The notes: generated from the letters alone by a model not told the origin. A stretch of DNA of 64,000 bases from Litsea cubeba (GCA_012931725.1 CM022955.1:49361404-49425403), one strand, 5' to 3'. Shown: positions 48,543 through 58,941, numbered from the stretch's first letter. Numbers and translations: made by a program.

Positions 48543-48862
48543 TGTTGTGCGCGTGTATGCGGAAACGTGAATCAGCGATCTAACGAACAAACAACCACAC
48601 AAGACAAACAATCACACACAAGAGAATTACGTGGTTCGGCAATCTTGCCTACGTCCACGGGAAAGAAAACTCGACTCTCCTTTAGGTTCACTCTCTCTAT
48701 GTCTGTCTGTTTTTCTCATGGGTTACACATTACATCATATATATAATGTTCTCTTTCTTATTCCCTAAGAAGCCCTATCTGAGTCACTAAGAAAATCCCG
48801 GTACAATTACCATAATACCCATGTCCATGAACCCAATTGGTCTGGACCTACTAAGCCCAACA
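48543..48862 (-). repeat. 5' LTR of the copia element
   Basis: 320 bp, beginning TGTTGGGCTTAGTAGG and ending GCACAACA on the minus strand, with a TATATA-rich stretch near 48738-48745. No second LTR is present. Its outer edge touches the inner edge of the right MULE TIR. Confidence 0.85.
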
Positions 48863-49105
48863 ATTGCAAGTCAACTTAAACTACAGGTAGGTTTAGTCCG
48901 AAATACCAAAATACTGGAGGTACACTGCAAAAATACCCAAAGTACAGGTAAGTATAGTGTTTTTTTCCCTAAAATTTAAAAAGTGATGGAACTCAAGAGA
49001 GGATTGAAGAAAGTTCTTGGGTGGGGTTGCTATGTGATCAAAGAAAGATATTTTTTTTATCTATACATATTAGAGCTTGCTCTAATACTGTTTACCCAAA
49101 TGGCA

Positions 49106-51422
49106 GGCTAACTAGAATGGTCGGTTAGAGTGATTTGTGATGTATTTTGATTTCAATACTAGAAGATTAGAATAAAGCATGGGTTAAGAGATCAAATTTG
49201 AGGAAAAAGAGCTTTTCTTGACAACCCCACAGCAGCTGTCTGTGATGAGTGAAGAATATTGGGCACGTATCATGTGAGCCAGAATGTTGTGAGCAGTGCT
49301 GGCACGAGGCAAGAGTTTGTGGCAGCTCATCTAATGTGCAAGAGTCTTATGACGTGTTTGATGGGTGTTTTGTATTTTAATTGAAGTCTTTATTACTGCA
49401 AATAACTTTTTAATTTAGGTGCGTAAGTATTTTGGACCCAGGCATAAATACTTACGCACCTAAATATAGGAATGTCTATGCGGGGACTTGTTCACTTGGC
49501 AATGTCCTCATAAAACACACCCAATTTTTTATGGATTGAGGAACTTGTTCATGTTTTCCTTTTGCTGGATTGAATCAATGTTCCAGGAGTGGTATTCGAT
49601 CGAGGTCCTTACTACTAAGGTTTGGTGAACTTATTCATTTTCAAAAAGGCCCATTATAAAGAGATTCTCATGGCCTCATGTCTAGAAAAAAAGCTGAAAT
49701 ATATACAATGCTGCTGAGCCCTTCTTGAATTTCAATCATAATTCTAAAAGCCGGTTTCATGAGATAATGTGTTTTATAATGCTAACATCTTTACCTAATA
49801 CCAATATATATTAGTATTTCATTGATATATCATTTTCTTTTGGCCCTTTTTACTAGAAATAAAAAAAATAAAAAATTGATCATAAAATAAAAATTGAACG
49901 TCGAATTGCTTTTAAATTACATGTATTAACAAAATAGAACACAAACGTGGTGAAAATCAAGTTACAATAACTTCTAAACTTCCAACTAGATACATGAACA
50001 TGGGTACAAGTCATGCTCAAAACGTTTATGTATCATTCAATACAAGTTAAATACCAATTCTCAATTTTACTATGAAATCTTAGAATTACTTCTATATATT
50101 AAAAGTCAGAATTGACTTTATTGGTACGTAGTTAGAATTTAGGGGTTTTAGCCGAAAAAATACTTTATGTGGCAAGTGCATCAAATAGGAAATATTAGGC
50201 AAACATGCACTTAATATGGAATCCGTACAGAAAAATCAACTTTTTTTTTTACTATTTTTTTGGGGTGGTCGTTATCGATCTTCATTTTATGTATTGAGGG
50301 TCGACGTCGACCCTTACTATAACAAGTGAGGGTCATAGTCGACCCTGAGCAGGTATAAGCTCATTTTCTTCCTCTGTTCTCTAAAATCTCTACTATGAAA
50401 TCCCAATGAGGCAGCACAACAACCCTAATCGAGTTTCACTAACAGCATGCTTTTTACACCGCGCCCACCATCATTGGGTTGAATGAATGAATAAAAATGA
50501 TACATTATAAAATCGTTAAACTTGAGGGTCATGGATGAAGGAGTTAGGATGACCCTTGGACTTGAAATTTCGCACATTTGTGGGTCACATCCAAATCTTT
50601 TGATCTGCATCTTCCTAATAATTGAAACCCCGTCCCCCATGTGCGTGTTACGTGTATTATATAATTCTACCGACATGTATCTCTCACGTATTGCGTGGGA
50701 GGTAAAACTTATATTGATTTTCGGCTCGGAGGTATCTGTTACTTATGGGTGATATATGTACTATATAATTTTGATGACTGTAATTGAACGCCCGCAATCC
50801 GACTGTCCCAACTCAACTCGAACTACACTTGCATAGGAAATTCACGGTGCAGGTTGGGCTTGGGTCCATATGTTTAAGATTTAAAATGGGTTGAATTTGG
50901 ATTCATCCACATGCAAATGTGACAGGGCTTGAGTTGGCCCAATACCAGACTCAAAGTGTCCAAGTTGCACCCCTAGTTATACCTAAACTTCCATTATAAA
51001 AAGAACTTTAATAGAAAGCATATAAAACTGATCAAACAGGGTAGGACTAGCAGAAAAAATCACCTACTTTAGTCATGAAATGCATGAGTCGCTTAGAAAA
51101 ATAAATGCAGTAGTCCCATCTAGGATCTAATTAGAATTCCTGTCGCCATCAATGTGGCCTCAAAAGAGGTACGTAATGTGAGAGCTTTCTTTGTTATTAT
51201 TATTATTGTTTAGAATAGAGAGGATTGCTCGTTTTTTCTTCATTTCCTGCCGACTAGATCAAGGACCGCAGGCAGAGAGAAGTAGAATGTTGACCCCAAT
51301 AACTAGCATTTGTTAGCCCTTTTGTCACAATTATTATATTGCAATGTATCTGAGGCCCTTTGGGCTTTTGATCTTTTACATGCTCTTTAGCAATTTCTTT
51401 TGTGGAATGGTTGGTGTAGATA
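49106..51422. other. AT-rich intergenic DNA
   Basis: No gene or paired transposon ends found apart from the hairpin at 49413-49465. Short frames near 50425-50752 have no domain support. Confidence 0.5.
49413..49465. repeat. Perfect 20-bp inverted repeat with 13-base loop
   Basis: ATTTAGGTGCGTAAGTATTT (49413-49432) is exactly complementary to 49446-49465. The loop is TGGACCCAGGCAT. No flanking duplication or tail identifies it as a transposon. Confidence 0.85.
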
Positions 51423-51430
51423 CCGGTAGG

Positions 51431-52520
51431 TAGAGATGTCGGGCCGGCACGGCTTGGCCCGCCGGTCAATGGGCCGTGGCACGGCACGGCCCGGTCAACG
51501 GCATGGCCTACTTGGCATGGCCCGTAACGCGGGCCGTGCTGGCCCGCTGGCCCGTTTGGCATGGCCCGCCTGGCAAATGGGTTGGCCCCTGCGGCCCGCC
51601 AGCCTGCAGCCCTTTCTTTGCTTATATTATATTTCTTTGGATAGAAAGTTTGAGCTCTGGGTGTTTTAGTTTGAAAGACACATACTTAATTTTAAAAAAA
51701 TATATTAAATGTTAAATATATCTCTGAAGGTTTTGCTTCATGAAAGTTCATGGAAGACTAACATCTGAATCCAGCCCTGGTGAAATGAAGAAGTTCTTAG
51801 ATATGATGGATGCAAAATTTATTTTGGTTATTTATCACTTGGGTTTATAATGTGATTTTCTTACAGGCTAAGAAATCGTTCCTTACTAATGAATACATGA
51901 CCATCCTGACATTTATATTTTTCAAGTTAACGGACGACATCTGGAACATTGGATCTCATTGGGACTATTTTGTAGAATGTGTCATGTAAAAAATGACAGT
52001 CCAAAGTAAGAGTCAAGGCAGCATCAGGCACATCACATATCATCTATCTGAGTGGATTGATTGCTCCTCGCACTAGTCATTGGATCTGGTAGATAATTTA
52101 CCACAGGCGGACTATGCTTAAATCTCAACTGATCCTTAGCAGGAAGGACCTTGGTCTCCTTCATCTAGTTACTTTATTCTCCCCGTGAAGTTGCATTCTG
52201 CCAGGTCACATATTTCACAAAAGAACCTCCTTCAGCAATGGCACCCTTGAAACCTGAAGGTCTTACATCCTACTCGCATAACTATAACATCAACCTCATC
52301 ATCATTGCTTCTAAAGAGTGTGGTAATAGTGGGCTCACCTAAATGTGTGGTTCAAGAAAGGGAAAGATTTGAGGGTTTTTTTTTTCTATCAGAAAAAGAA
52401 AAGAAAAAAAAAAGGCACGCCTGGCCCGCCGGCACGGCCTGCTCAAGCCCGCCCCAATGCGGGCCGTGCCGTGCCAGGGTTTTTCCCTTCCATGCCGGCC
52501 CGCCTCGTTTGACATCTCTA
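51431..52520. mobile_element. hAT-type element, 1.09 kb, GC-rich ends
   Basis: TAGAGATGTC begins the left end and GACATCTCTA ends the right. An exact 8-bp duplication CCGGTAGG is at 51423-51430 and 52521-52528. GGCCCGCC/GGCACGGC words fill both subterminal regions (51435-51605, 52415-52505). The AT-rich interior has no recognisable transposase, so it is non-autonomous. The interior (~51750-52350) is unrecognised and might be captured DNA. Confidence 0.87.
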
Positions 52521-52680
52521 CCGGTAGGGATCTTGCCTTCTCGGAGTGTCTCACTGGTTTTTTGGGAGTGAAACTCCATAGTGGACCTTTGCTATTGAAA
52601 ACTCAAATGAATGCCCTCCTTGTGCATGAAAATGGATGCTCCCAAAGTTTATTCTAATAGGAATTGATTCTATCATGAGA

Positions 52681-52916
52681 TTTTTTTATTTTTTATTTTT
52701 TTGCTATCGAAGGGTTCCCAATCCTTTGGGCTGGACTAATCCCTCTAGGCCCAGAGAGAAGCCGGATAAACACCCCTGTGGCTCCAAGGTGGTAACACTA
52801 GTAGACTCAACCTTCGATTCCTGAAGAAGGTGAAACTGGAGGTCGGTACCAAGACCTCTAGCTCTGGAAGAGGGAGGAACCTTGGTCCAGACTTCTCGGC
52901 CAACCCCTTGGGGTTT
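52681..52916 (-). mobile_element. tRNA-derived SINE, 236 bp
   Basis: Exact 14-bp duplications ATTCTATCATGAGA lie at 52667-52680 and 52917-52930. On the minus strand the body starts AACCCCAAGGGGTTGGCCGA, contains a box A match TGGCCGAGAAG and a weak box B (GAATCGAAGG), and ends in an A-rich tail. No coding sequence. Confidence 0.78.
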
Positions 52917-52930
52917 ATTCTATCATGAGA

Positions 52931-53548
52931 GTAAGGGTATGGTTAATAATACTATTAATCAATATGATTATTAATGTATAAGATTATATTAATCATGTTA
53001 TTTATCATATTTTCAATTAGATAGTGTACTGATCAACTTTCATCGGAGTAAAAGTCGGGATAATCACATAGATGATTAGGGTCTTCATTCGGAGTGGCTG
53101 GTGTTTTCAATTGGTAAGCCACATTGTCGTTCCTCTCATTTCAATGAGGGAAAGCATGAATGAAAGATTTAGTGGATCAGAACTCATAGTAGGTCAAGAA
53201 TCTCACATTTTGAAATGCCTAGGCCTTTTGAATAGGGAAAAAAAAGAGTATAGTAAAGTTAAATGGGCCCTAACAATCTAAAATTTCAACTCTACCTTAT
53301 TTGGACGAGTCTGGCCCAACAGATGAAGTAGTGTTCTCGCTATATGTATTTCATTTCACTTTAACCCTAAATACTTCAATTTTTTTTTAGTAAAAGTGGA
53401 TTCTACTCTAATCCTTAATTTCACGCCAAGTATCTAAACCGAGTGAAATGAAATACTCTACTTTAACTTCAACCCACTTCTCTTCCCCTTCCGTCATCAT
53501 ATGAAATTTACATAACTTCACTATACTCCTCATTTATCCAAATAGGCG
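52931..53548. other. Intergenic AT-rich DNA
   Basis: No feature supported. The 69-codon frame at 53072-53281 has no recognisable domain. Confidence 0.5.
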
Positions 53549-53550
53549 GC

Positions 53551-54174
53551 GGGCTTGTTTGGCAACTCTATTAGTGGAGTCAAGTAAAATAAAGCTCAAA
53601 TTTCTACAAAAAAGTCACATCAAAAGAACTTTAATTCAAGTTTCTCACTATATATTTTTTTTAGAAAAAGTCAAAAAGCAACCCCTTTTATCCATTAAAA
53701 GACAAAAAAAAACTCCACTTTTCAATAAAAAAAGTAAAAAAGATTTCATCACAAATTACTAAAAATAAAATACCATCATAACTCACTTATATTTTATTCT
53801 TTCTTCAAAATAATCTTTACTCCACTCAACTCCATTAGTAAAGCCCCCACACGACCCAAAGCTTGCTTGGCAACTCTACTAATAGATTCAAGTAAAGTGA
53901 AGCCCCCATTAAAAAAAAAAAAAGAAAGTCACATCAAAAACACTTTAATTCAAAAATTTACCGCCATATATATATTTTTCAAAAAAAGTAAAAAAATAAC
54001 CTCATTTCTCTACTAAGCGAAAAAAAAAAACTCTGCTTTTCTATAAAGAAGTAAAAAAGATTCTATAACAAATAATTAAAAATAAAATATCCTCATAACT
54101 CATTTATATTTCATTATTTTTTTAAAATAATCTTTACTTCACTCAACTCCATTTGTAAAGCCCCCAAATAGCCC
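53551..54174. repeat. Two tandem copies of a ~310-bp foldback MITE-like unit
   Basis: Copy 1 spans about 53551-53860 and copy 2 about 53861-54174, both with GGCAACTCTA, AAGTCACATCAAAA, TAAAAATAAAATA and ACTCAACTCCATT in order. Within each, the 5' end (GGGCTTGTTTGG...AGTCAAGTAAA) is the rough inverse of the 3' end (TTTACTCCACTC...AAAGCCCCC). A partial third copy may lie near 54260-54320. Confidence 0.6.
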
Positions 54175-54387
54175 TGTCACACACTTTATTTACGCCCTTT
54201 AATCAAGGATCGTACATGTGCCACTGTTTTGCATAGCCTACACCGTTCATTCATTAGTATAACGCACCCATATTTTATTATTTCTTCAAAATAATTTTTA
54301 CTTCACACCACTCCCTTAGCATAGGAGAAAAAAAAAAAAAAACCCAAGTAGGCCCGTGTACAAAAACAAATAGGAGTAAATGATATA

Positions 54388-55092
54388 TAGGGATGGCAAT
54401 TTCACCCGCGTGTTCGGGGCCCCGCGGGTTTTTTTTTTTTTTTTTTTTTGGGGCGGGGGGGCGCTTTTCGGGTTCTGAAAAATCCCGAACCGAGTACCAT
54501 CCCCACCCCCGAACCCATCCCGATACTTATATATAATATATATTTATAAATAATTTATATAGGGTAATATTCAGGTGAGAACTAGTTCTCACATATTATA
54601 TGAGAACTTTTTTGTGGGGCCCAATTATGGGCCCCATTTGGGGATGGAACCATGGGGGATGGAAAGATCTATGTGAGACCACCCTAAGTATTAAGTTTGA
54701 CCCCAAACCCATACCCCTAATCCCTTCATCCGTGGCCCACAAGTTTAATGGCTTCATATTCAAAAAAATATTCAACCCTCGATCCAACAGTTCAATCCAT
54801 TCGGATGTGTGTCGATCCTTGAGATATGTGACTATCCGGGGGTTCCCTATTAGTTACTAGGTTTGGATAGGTTGCTAGTTGGGCCCCGCAAAAAAGTTCT
54901 CATATAATAGGTGAGAACTAGTTCTCACTTAAATATTTCCCATTTATATATATAAACAAATAAACATACACATATATATAAGGGCAGGGTGTTCCCCGTC
55001 CACGTCGGATTCAAAGTTGGAGATCTCCGAATCTCAAAGGAGCGGGGATGGAGATGGCATACCCGGCCCGCCCCACCCCGCTGCCATCCCTA
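54388..55092. mobile_element. hAT-type element carrying a nested MITE
   Basis: TAGGGATGGCAA begins the left end and TGCCATCCCTA ends the right. Flanks ATGATATA (54380-54387) and ATAATATA (55093-55100) match in seven of eight. Both subterminal regions are GC-rich (GGGGCCCCGCGGG; CCCGGCCCGCC). Excluding the inserted MITE it is about 316 bp. Confidence 0.7.
54562..54941. mobile_element. MULE-type MITE nested in a hAT element, 380 bp
   Basis: About 60 bp at each end are inverted repeats, from GGGTAATATTCAGGTGAGAA to TTTTTTG(T/C)GGGGCCCA, each including the palindrome GAGAACTAGTTCTC. The 9-bp duplication ATTTATATA is exact (54553-54561, 54942-54950). The AT-rich flank lowers the weight of that match a little. 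Confidence 0.8.
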
Positions 55093-55100
55093 ATAATATA

Positions 55101-55447
55101 TATTTTTGGACGGTGCCGGTAGGCCTTGCAATGTGTGGACCATAGGCCGTCGCCTGACCGAGAAGATTACGGATTTGACATGCAAACCCATTCAATTAAT
55201 TAATTCAGTGGGCCTGAGCCCTGATGGGACAGCCTATTGGTCTGTATTTGGCAATAATTAATGCATATAATAATTGCTAACAAGACTGCTCTTATCAGTT
55301 CTTTATTGATGACTTAAATGGCCATTTTATGATCTGACACATAGTACAATGGATGCATTGTCTTGCACTAATGTTTTTCTCCGGCTGAAAAATTAAAATT
55401 TTGGGATTTTCCAAATTGTTGGGATATTTCAAGAAAAAATGTCCTAA
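55101..55447. other. Intergenic AT-rich DNA
   Basis: Nothing recognised. Confidence 0.5.
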
Positions 55448-55456
55448 TTTTCAAAT

Positions 55457-56273
55457 GAGAGTAGCCATCTGCACACTACACTGAATTTTTCTTTCTACTC
55501 ACTGCATTTAAAAAAAAATCATAAACTATCCTTTTTCCTCTCCATCCCTCTCTTTCTCTCCCTTCTCCGGCGACCTGCTCCGACAAGCCGCCTACCCATC
55601 TCCCTTTCCTGCTTCGGCAACCCCAGCCGTCCTCATCCCTCTAGTCTCTCTCTTTCTCCCCATCTCCCCCTTTCTCTTCCTCTCTCTTCCTCCCTCCCCC
55701 ACTCCCCTCGCTCGTCGCCACCCCCGCCAGAAAATCCTTCCTCCCTTCCCCTCTCCCCTCGCTCGTCTCCCGGCGCCCGCAACCCTTTCCCTCTTTCTCC
55801 CTTTCTCCCTCTCCTTCCCTAGCCCAGTCTCCCTCCTTCTCTACCCTCCACGCCATCTTCTGCACCTCCTCGATGCTCCGCTTCTGCAATCCTAACTGCG
55901 AGAAGCCCGCCGCCACCATCCTTGCCGAAGCCCGCCGCCACCTTCCGCTTCGCCATCTCGTGCAGATCGGAGATCGCTCCCGACGGCAGCGCAGGAGCTT
56001 TGCTCGATCAGAGAGGGAGAGAAAGGGGGAGATGGGATGCGGGATGGGGTGGGGAAGGGAAGGGGAGAGTGATGAGGGCAGGGAAGGGGAGAGAAGGAGG
56101 GAGAGAGTGAGACTGGGTTGGGGTCGGCGCAGGGCGGCAGGGCAGGGTCGGTGCAAGTGGCCGGAGAAGGGAGAGGAAGAGAGAGGGATGGAGAGGAAAA
56201 AAGGGTAGTTTAGGAATTTTTTTTTAAATGCAGTGGGTAGAGAGGAAAATGTAGTGTGTAGGTAGCAACACTC
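55457..56273. mobile_element. Mutator-like element with GC-rich interior (Pack-MULE-like), 817 bp
   Basis: TIRs of roughly 120 bp run inward from GAGAGTAGCCATCTGCACAC on the left and GAGTGTTGCTACCTACACAC on the right complement. They share ACTGCATTTAAAAAAAAAT and CTCTCCATCCCTCTCTT. TTTTCAAAT (9 bp) flanks exactly at 55448-55456 and 56274-56282. The interior is much more GC-rich than its surroundings and has a 171-codon minus frame (55641-56156). In it FSQLGLQKRSIEEVQKMAW looks protein-like, while the remainder is Ser/Pro and Glu/Gly low complexity. No transposase. Confidence 0.82.
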
Positions 56274-56282
56274 TTTTCAAAT

Positions 56283-57089
56283 ATGAAAATTGAGAAATAA
56301 ATAAAAATAAAAATAGCTTTAGTGATTGTTCCTTATTTTTCCATTCTTACTACAACTTCTTGTGCTTTTACTCAGTAATATTTTGGGATATTGAGACATC
56401 TGGACAATATTGTGACAGTGGTTCGAGAATAGTTGCTCATGGGCCAGGCTTGTCTAGTGGGCTTTAAAGTTAGACCCAGTTCCAGAATGTTTGCAAAATA
56501 TTTCTTCTACCTTTTGTCTAATGTTAGGCCTAGAGGATGCAAAATCTAAAGGCTAAGGGTTGGGTCCAGCTAGTACAGCCCATGAACACTCTTGTATAGT
56601 GGGCAACTTGTCATATGAAAATGAAAGCTCTAATAAAGTAAGATTTTTCAAAATATCAGCTCTATCCGAAGTTTAACACATGTGATTACTAATTAGTGGG
56701 TCCTGCATTGGGTCAATTGATCACTTTCATTCCGTTTTTTATTTAGTATATATCATCTTGTGAGTTTTTTTTTTTATAAATTGCCAAACACTTCAAAGGT
56801 ATATTGAAATTTGTAAAAATTACCAAACACCACAAGTGACACTATATAATAATATGACACTATTTTATTCTATGATAATGAAATCTTACAATATTTAAAC
56901 TTGTTGATATTATATTATGTAGTTATCCAAACACCCCCTAAGATGGTACTATGGATATCGTATGCTTAGATATTGCAGAGTGAAACTTTGGCCTATGGTC
57001 TTATATCCGGATGGATGAGATCCATGGAAATAGTCCTTTGTCCAATATTCTAATATATAACATATAACATAAAAATGCTGCAACAAACA
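56283..57089. other. Intergenic AT-rich DNA
   Basis: No gene or transposon ends found. Confidence 0.5.
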
Positions 57090-58510
57090 TGCAAACAAAC
57101 ATCAAATTTCCCAATTAGGCCATTTTGAATTAATTATTTCCTATGCATTTTGATCCCATGCAAATAAAAAGGCCCATTTGAATCAATTTCTTTCTATGTA
57201 TTCAAGTTCCATGCAAATAAATAGACTCATTTGAGTCAATTACTTCAAACGTATTTCAATTCCATGCGAACAAAGCAAGCCAGGGGTGGACTTACCTACT
57301 TTGTTAGGGGGCAGTTGCCCCCATTAAATCGTGAAAAAATGTTGAGACCTTTTCTAAATCTAATAAGAAATTGTCTCCTAGATGGCCCATGCCTATCAAA
57401 ACTAATTTGCCGCCCCCTTTAAATGAAAAAACCACGGAGAAAGGAAAATTATGATCATCGTCCACCCCCTTCAAAAGAAAAAATAACAAAGAAAGTAAAG
57501 TTATGGTCATTGTCCGCACCTAGGCATGTCAATGGCCCGGGTTGGGCCTGGGCATGGGTTGTCCAATCCTATCCCGAATATTGGACGGGCCTACTGGGGG
57601 TTGTCCAATCCCAGTCCGTGCTTTCTCGGGCCGGGCCTAGGCTTTAGCACAATCTTGAACATAAGATCAACATTATCTAATTATTCCTATACTATCACTG
57701 GACTTTAAATCCTCCTCATTTTTTCCGGTCTTAGGACTAGCAATATAATGCAACAAGCAACATGGCGGACATGTAGCTTTGTGAGGGATAGTAATTTTTT
57801 ATTTTGGAAGATGTACTTTGCAGGTCCGGCATGAACTTTCTTCTTAATTTTTTAATTGCTAGCTCACTGATCACAGCCGTGAGTTGCATGCTCACATTAA
57901 GTAATGCCAAAAATGTATGAGTTGAGAATTGAGAGCTTCATATCTTACTTGTTTGGATTAGTGTCACAGACATATAAATCTAGGACTTGAGTCTTTGTTT
58001 GCTTTCTCATGCACTTCAATTGTTGTATTTTTCTAAACTATTCCCAAATTAAATATTGTAAAATTATAAAACATGATTTTTAAACTAAAAACTAGTAAAA
58101 TAACTTATGGGTGGGCCGAGCCGGGTAGGCTCTGCCAATCCGTTGGGCTCAAAATTTTTTAAAAGCCCTGTGTTTGTGGGCTTGGGCCGAGCCGGGCCAG
58201 TCCGGGTACCCATTTCAACGGGCTAAATTGACAGGCCTATCCCCACCCCCTAAAAGGATAGGCATGGGTCCGCCACTACAAGCAGGCCTATTCCATTAAT
58301 GAATTCTAAAGTACTCTAATTTTATGCTAACAAATAGGAGCATCTAACAATGAATTCCTTTGCATTTCAATATGCAAACAACTAGGCCAATTTGATAATA
58401 AATTCTCATGTATTCAAATCCATGCAAGAAACCAGGCCATGTAAATACATAGGTCCCAATTCCATGAAAACAAACGAGACCATTTGATAAGGACCATTTG
58501 AATGTATATA
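57090..58510 (-). repeat. Degenerate ~57-bp repeat family, opposite orientation, split by hAT-like insertions
   Basis: At 57090-57260 and 58275-58510 the minus strand shows TTTGCATGGAA, AATACATAG and TCAAATGGGCC in the order found on the plus strand at 5830-6490. The block between, about 57262-58274, is interrupted. Its edges (CAGGGGTGGACTTACC; GGTCCGCCACTA) suggest another hAT-like element enclosing the one at 57521. Confidence 0.55.
57521..58239. mobile_element. hAT-type element, 719 bp
   Basis: TAGGCATGTCAAT opens and ATTGACAGGCCTA closes the element. Flanks TCCGCACC (57513-57520) and TCCCCACC (58240-58247) agree in seven of eight. Subterminal GGGCCGGGCC words resemble those of 51431-52520. 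No transposase. Confidence 0.72.
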
Positions 58511-58788
58511 GAAAAAAGGAAAAATAATATTGTTATATAATTGATGGGAGATGAATATGCTATACTCTGATTCTATGCCAAAGGGAAGTGCAACAAATAT
58601 ACATCCTTGCGTTTGTGAATCATTTTTACCAAAATCTAGGATATAAAGTTTCGATAAAAAAGAGGGTCATATATGTATCAAAGTCTGCACATGTGAATCA
58701 TTTACATATGTAAATAAGTGTAAATAATCATGTGCATGCATAAATAAGGAAAATGGTACATATAAACATCCCTAGAAAAAAATAATGG

Positions 58789-58927
58789 TTTTTTTTTTTT
58801 TTTTTTGCGATGTTGGACTATGTACTGATTTAGAACTGATACTTCTAGTTGAAGACACAGGGATCGATCCCCGGACATATGTGTAAAACTCAGGTGGCAA
58901 TACCACTCGATCATTAGTGTATTGACT
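58789..58927 (-). mobile_element. tRNA-derived SINE, about 139 bp
   Basis: On the minus strand: GATCGAGTGGTATTGCC (box A-like), GGGGATCGATCCC (box B-like), ending GCAAAAA with a 20-base A tail. Flanks GAAAAAAATAATGG (58775-58788) and GAAAAAGAAAATGG (58928-58941) match in 12 of 14. Confidence 0.68.
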
Positions 58928-58941
58928 GAAAAAGAAAATGG

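Larger units (their letters stand above)
41679..48969. mobile_element. Mutator-like element (Pack-MULE) carrying two host gene fragments, interrupted by TRIM/copia DNA
   Basis: TIRs of about 103-104 bp lie at 41679-41781 and 48866-48969, starting GGAAAAAAAGCAGTATACC and GGGAAAAAAACACTATACT and remaining similar through AGTTGACTTGC. An exact 9-bp duplication TAAAATTTA is at 41670-41678 and 48970-48978; the intact STS promoter has TTAATTTAAAG once. Nine-base duplications with long TIRs are characteristic of MULEs. No transposase was found. About 1.8 kb is MULE sequence; 43395-48862 is inserted retroelement DNA. Confidence 0.87.
39599..49105 (-). pseudogene. Broken second copy of the stachyose synthase 5' region, split by four insertions
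   Basis: Segments 39599-39927, 40541-40605, 41131-41678 and 48979-49105 align in order and orientation to 2009-3262 of the intact gene: part of exon 1, the start-codon region and promoter. The coding piece shows FHQVQSRSFKGGFLGFSKEK and FKTWWSTMWVGNNGSNLQ, with a frame change before it. Everything downstream of about codon 157 is absent. The start region is altered (GTGCCATGGGC) and the promoter has small deletions. The copy lies ~37 kb from its parent in the same orientation. Each interruption has an uninterrupted counterpart in the parent. Confidence 0.88.

Noticed and set aside
47592..48611. Several GC-rich frames of 70-160 codons on both strands
   Set aside because: They lie in the untranslated leader and LTR edge of the copia element, have no domain and overlap each other.
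52681..52916. A functional tRNA gene
   Set aside because: Box A matches, but there is no cloverleaf with an acceptor stem. The A-rich tail and target duplications mark a SINE.
55641..56156. 171-codon frame as a host gene
   Set aside because: It lies within a MULE with exact target duplication and is mostly low complexity; at best a captured fragment.
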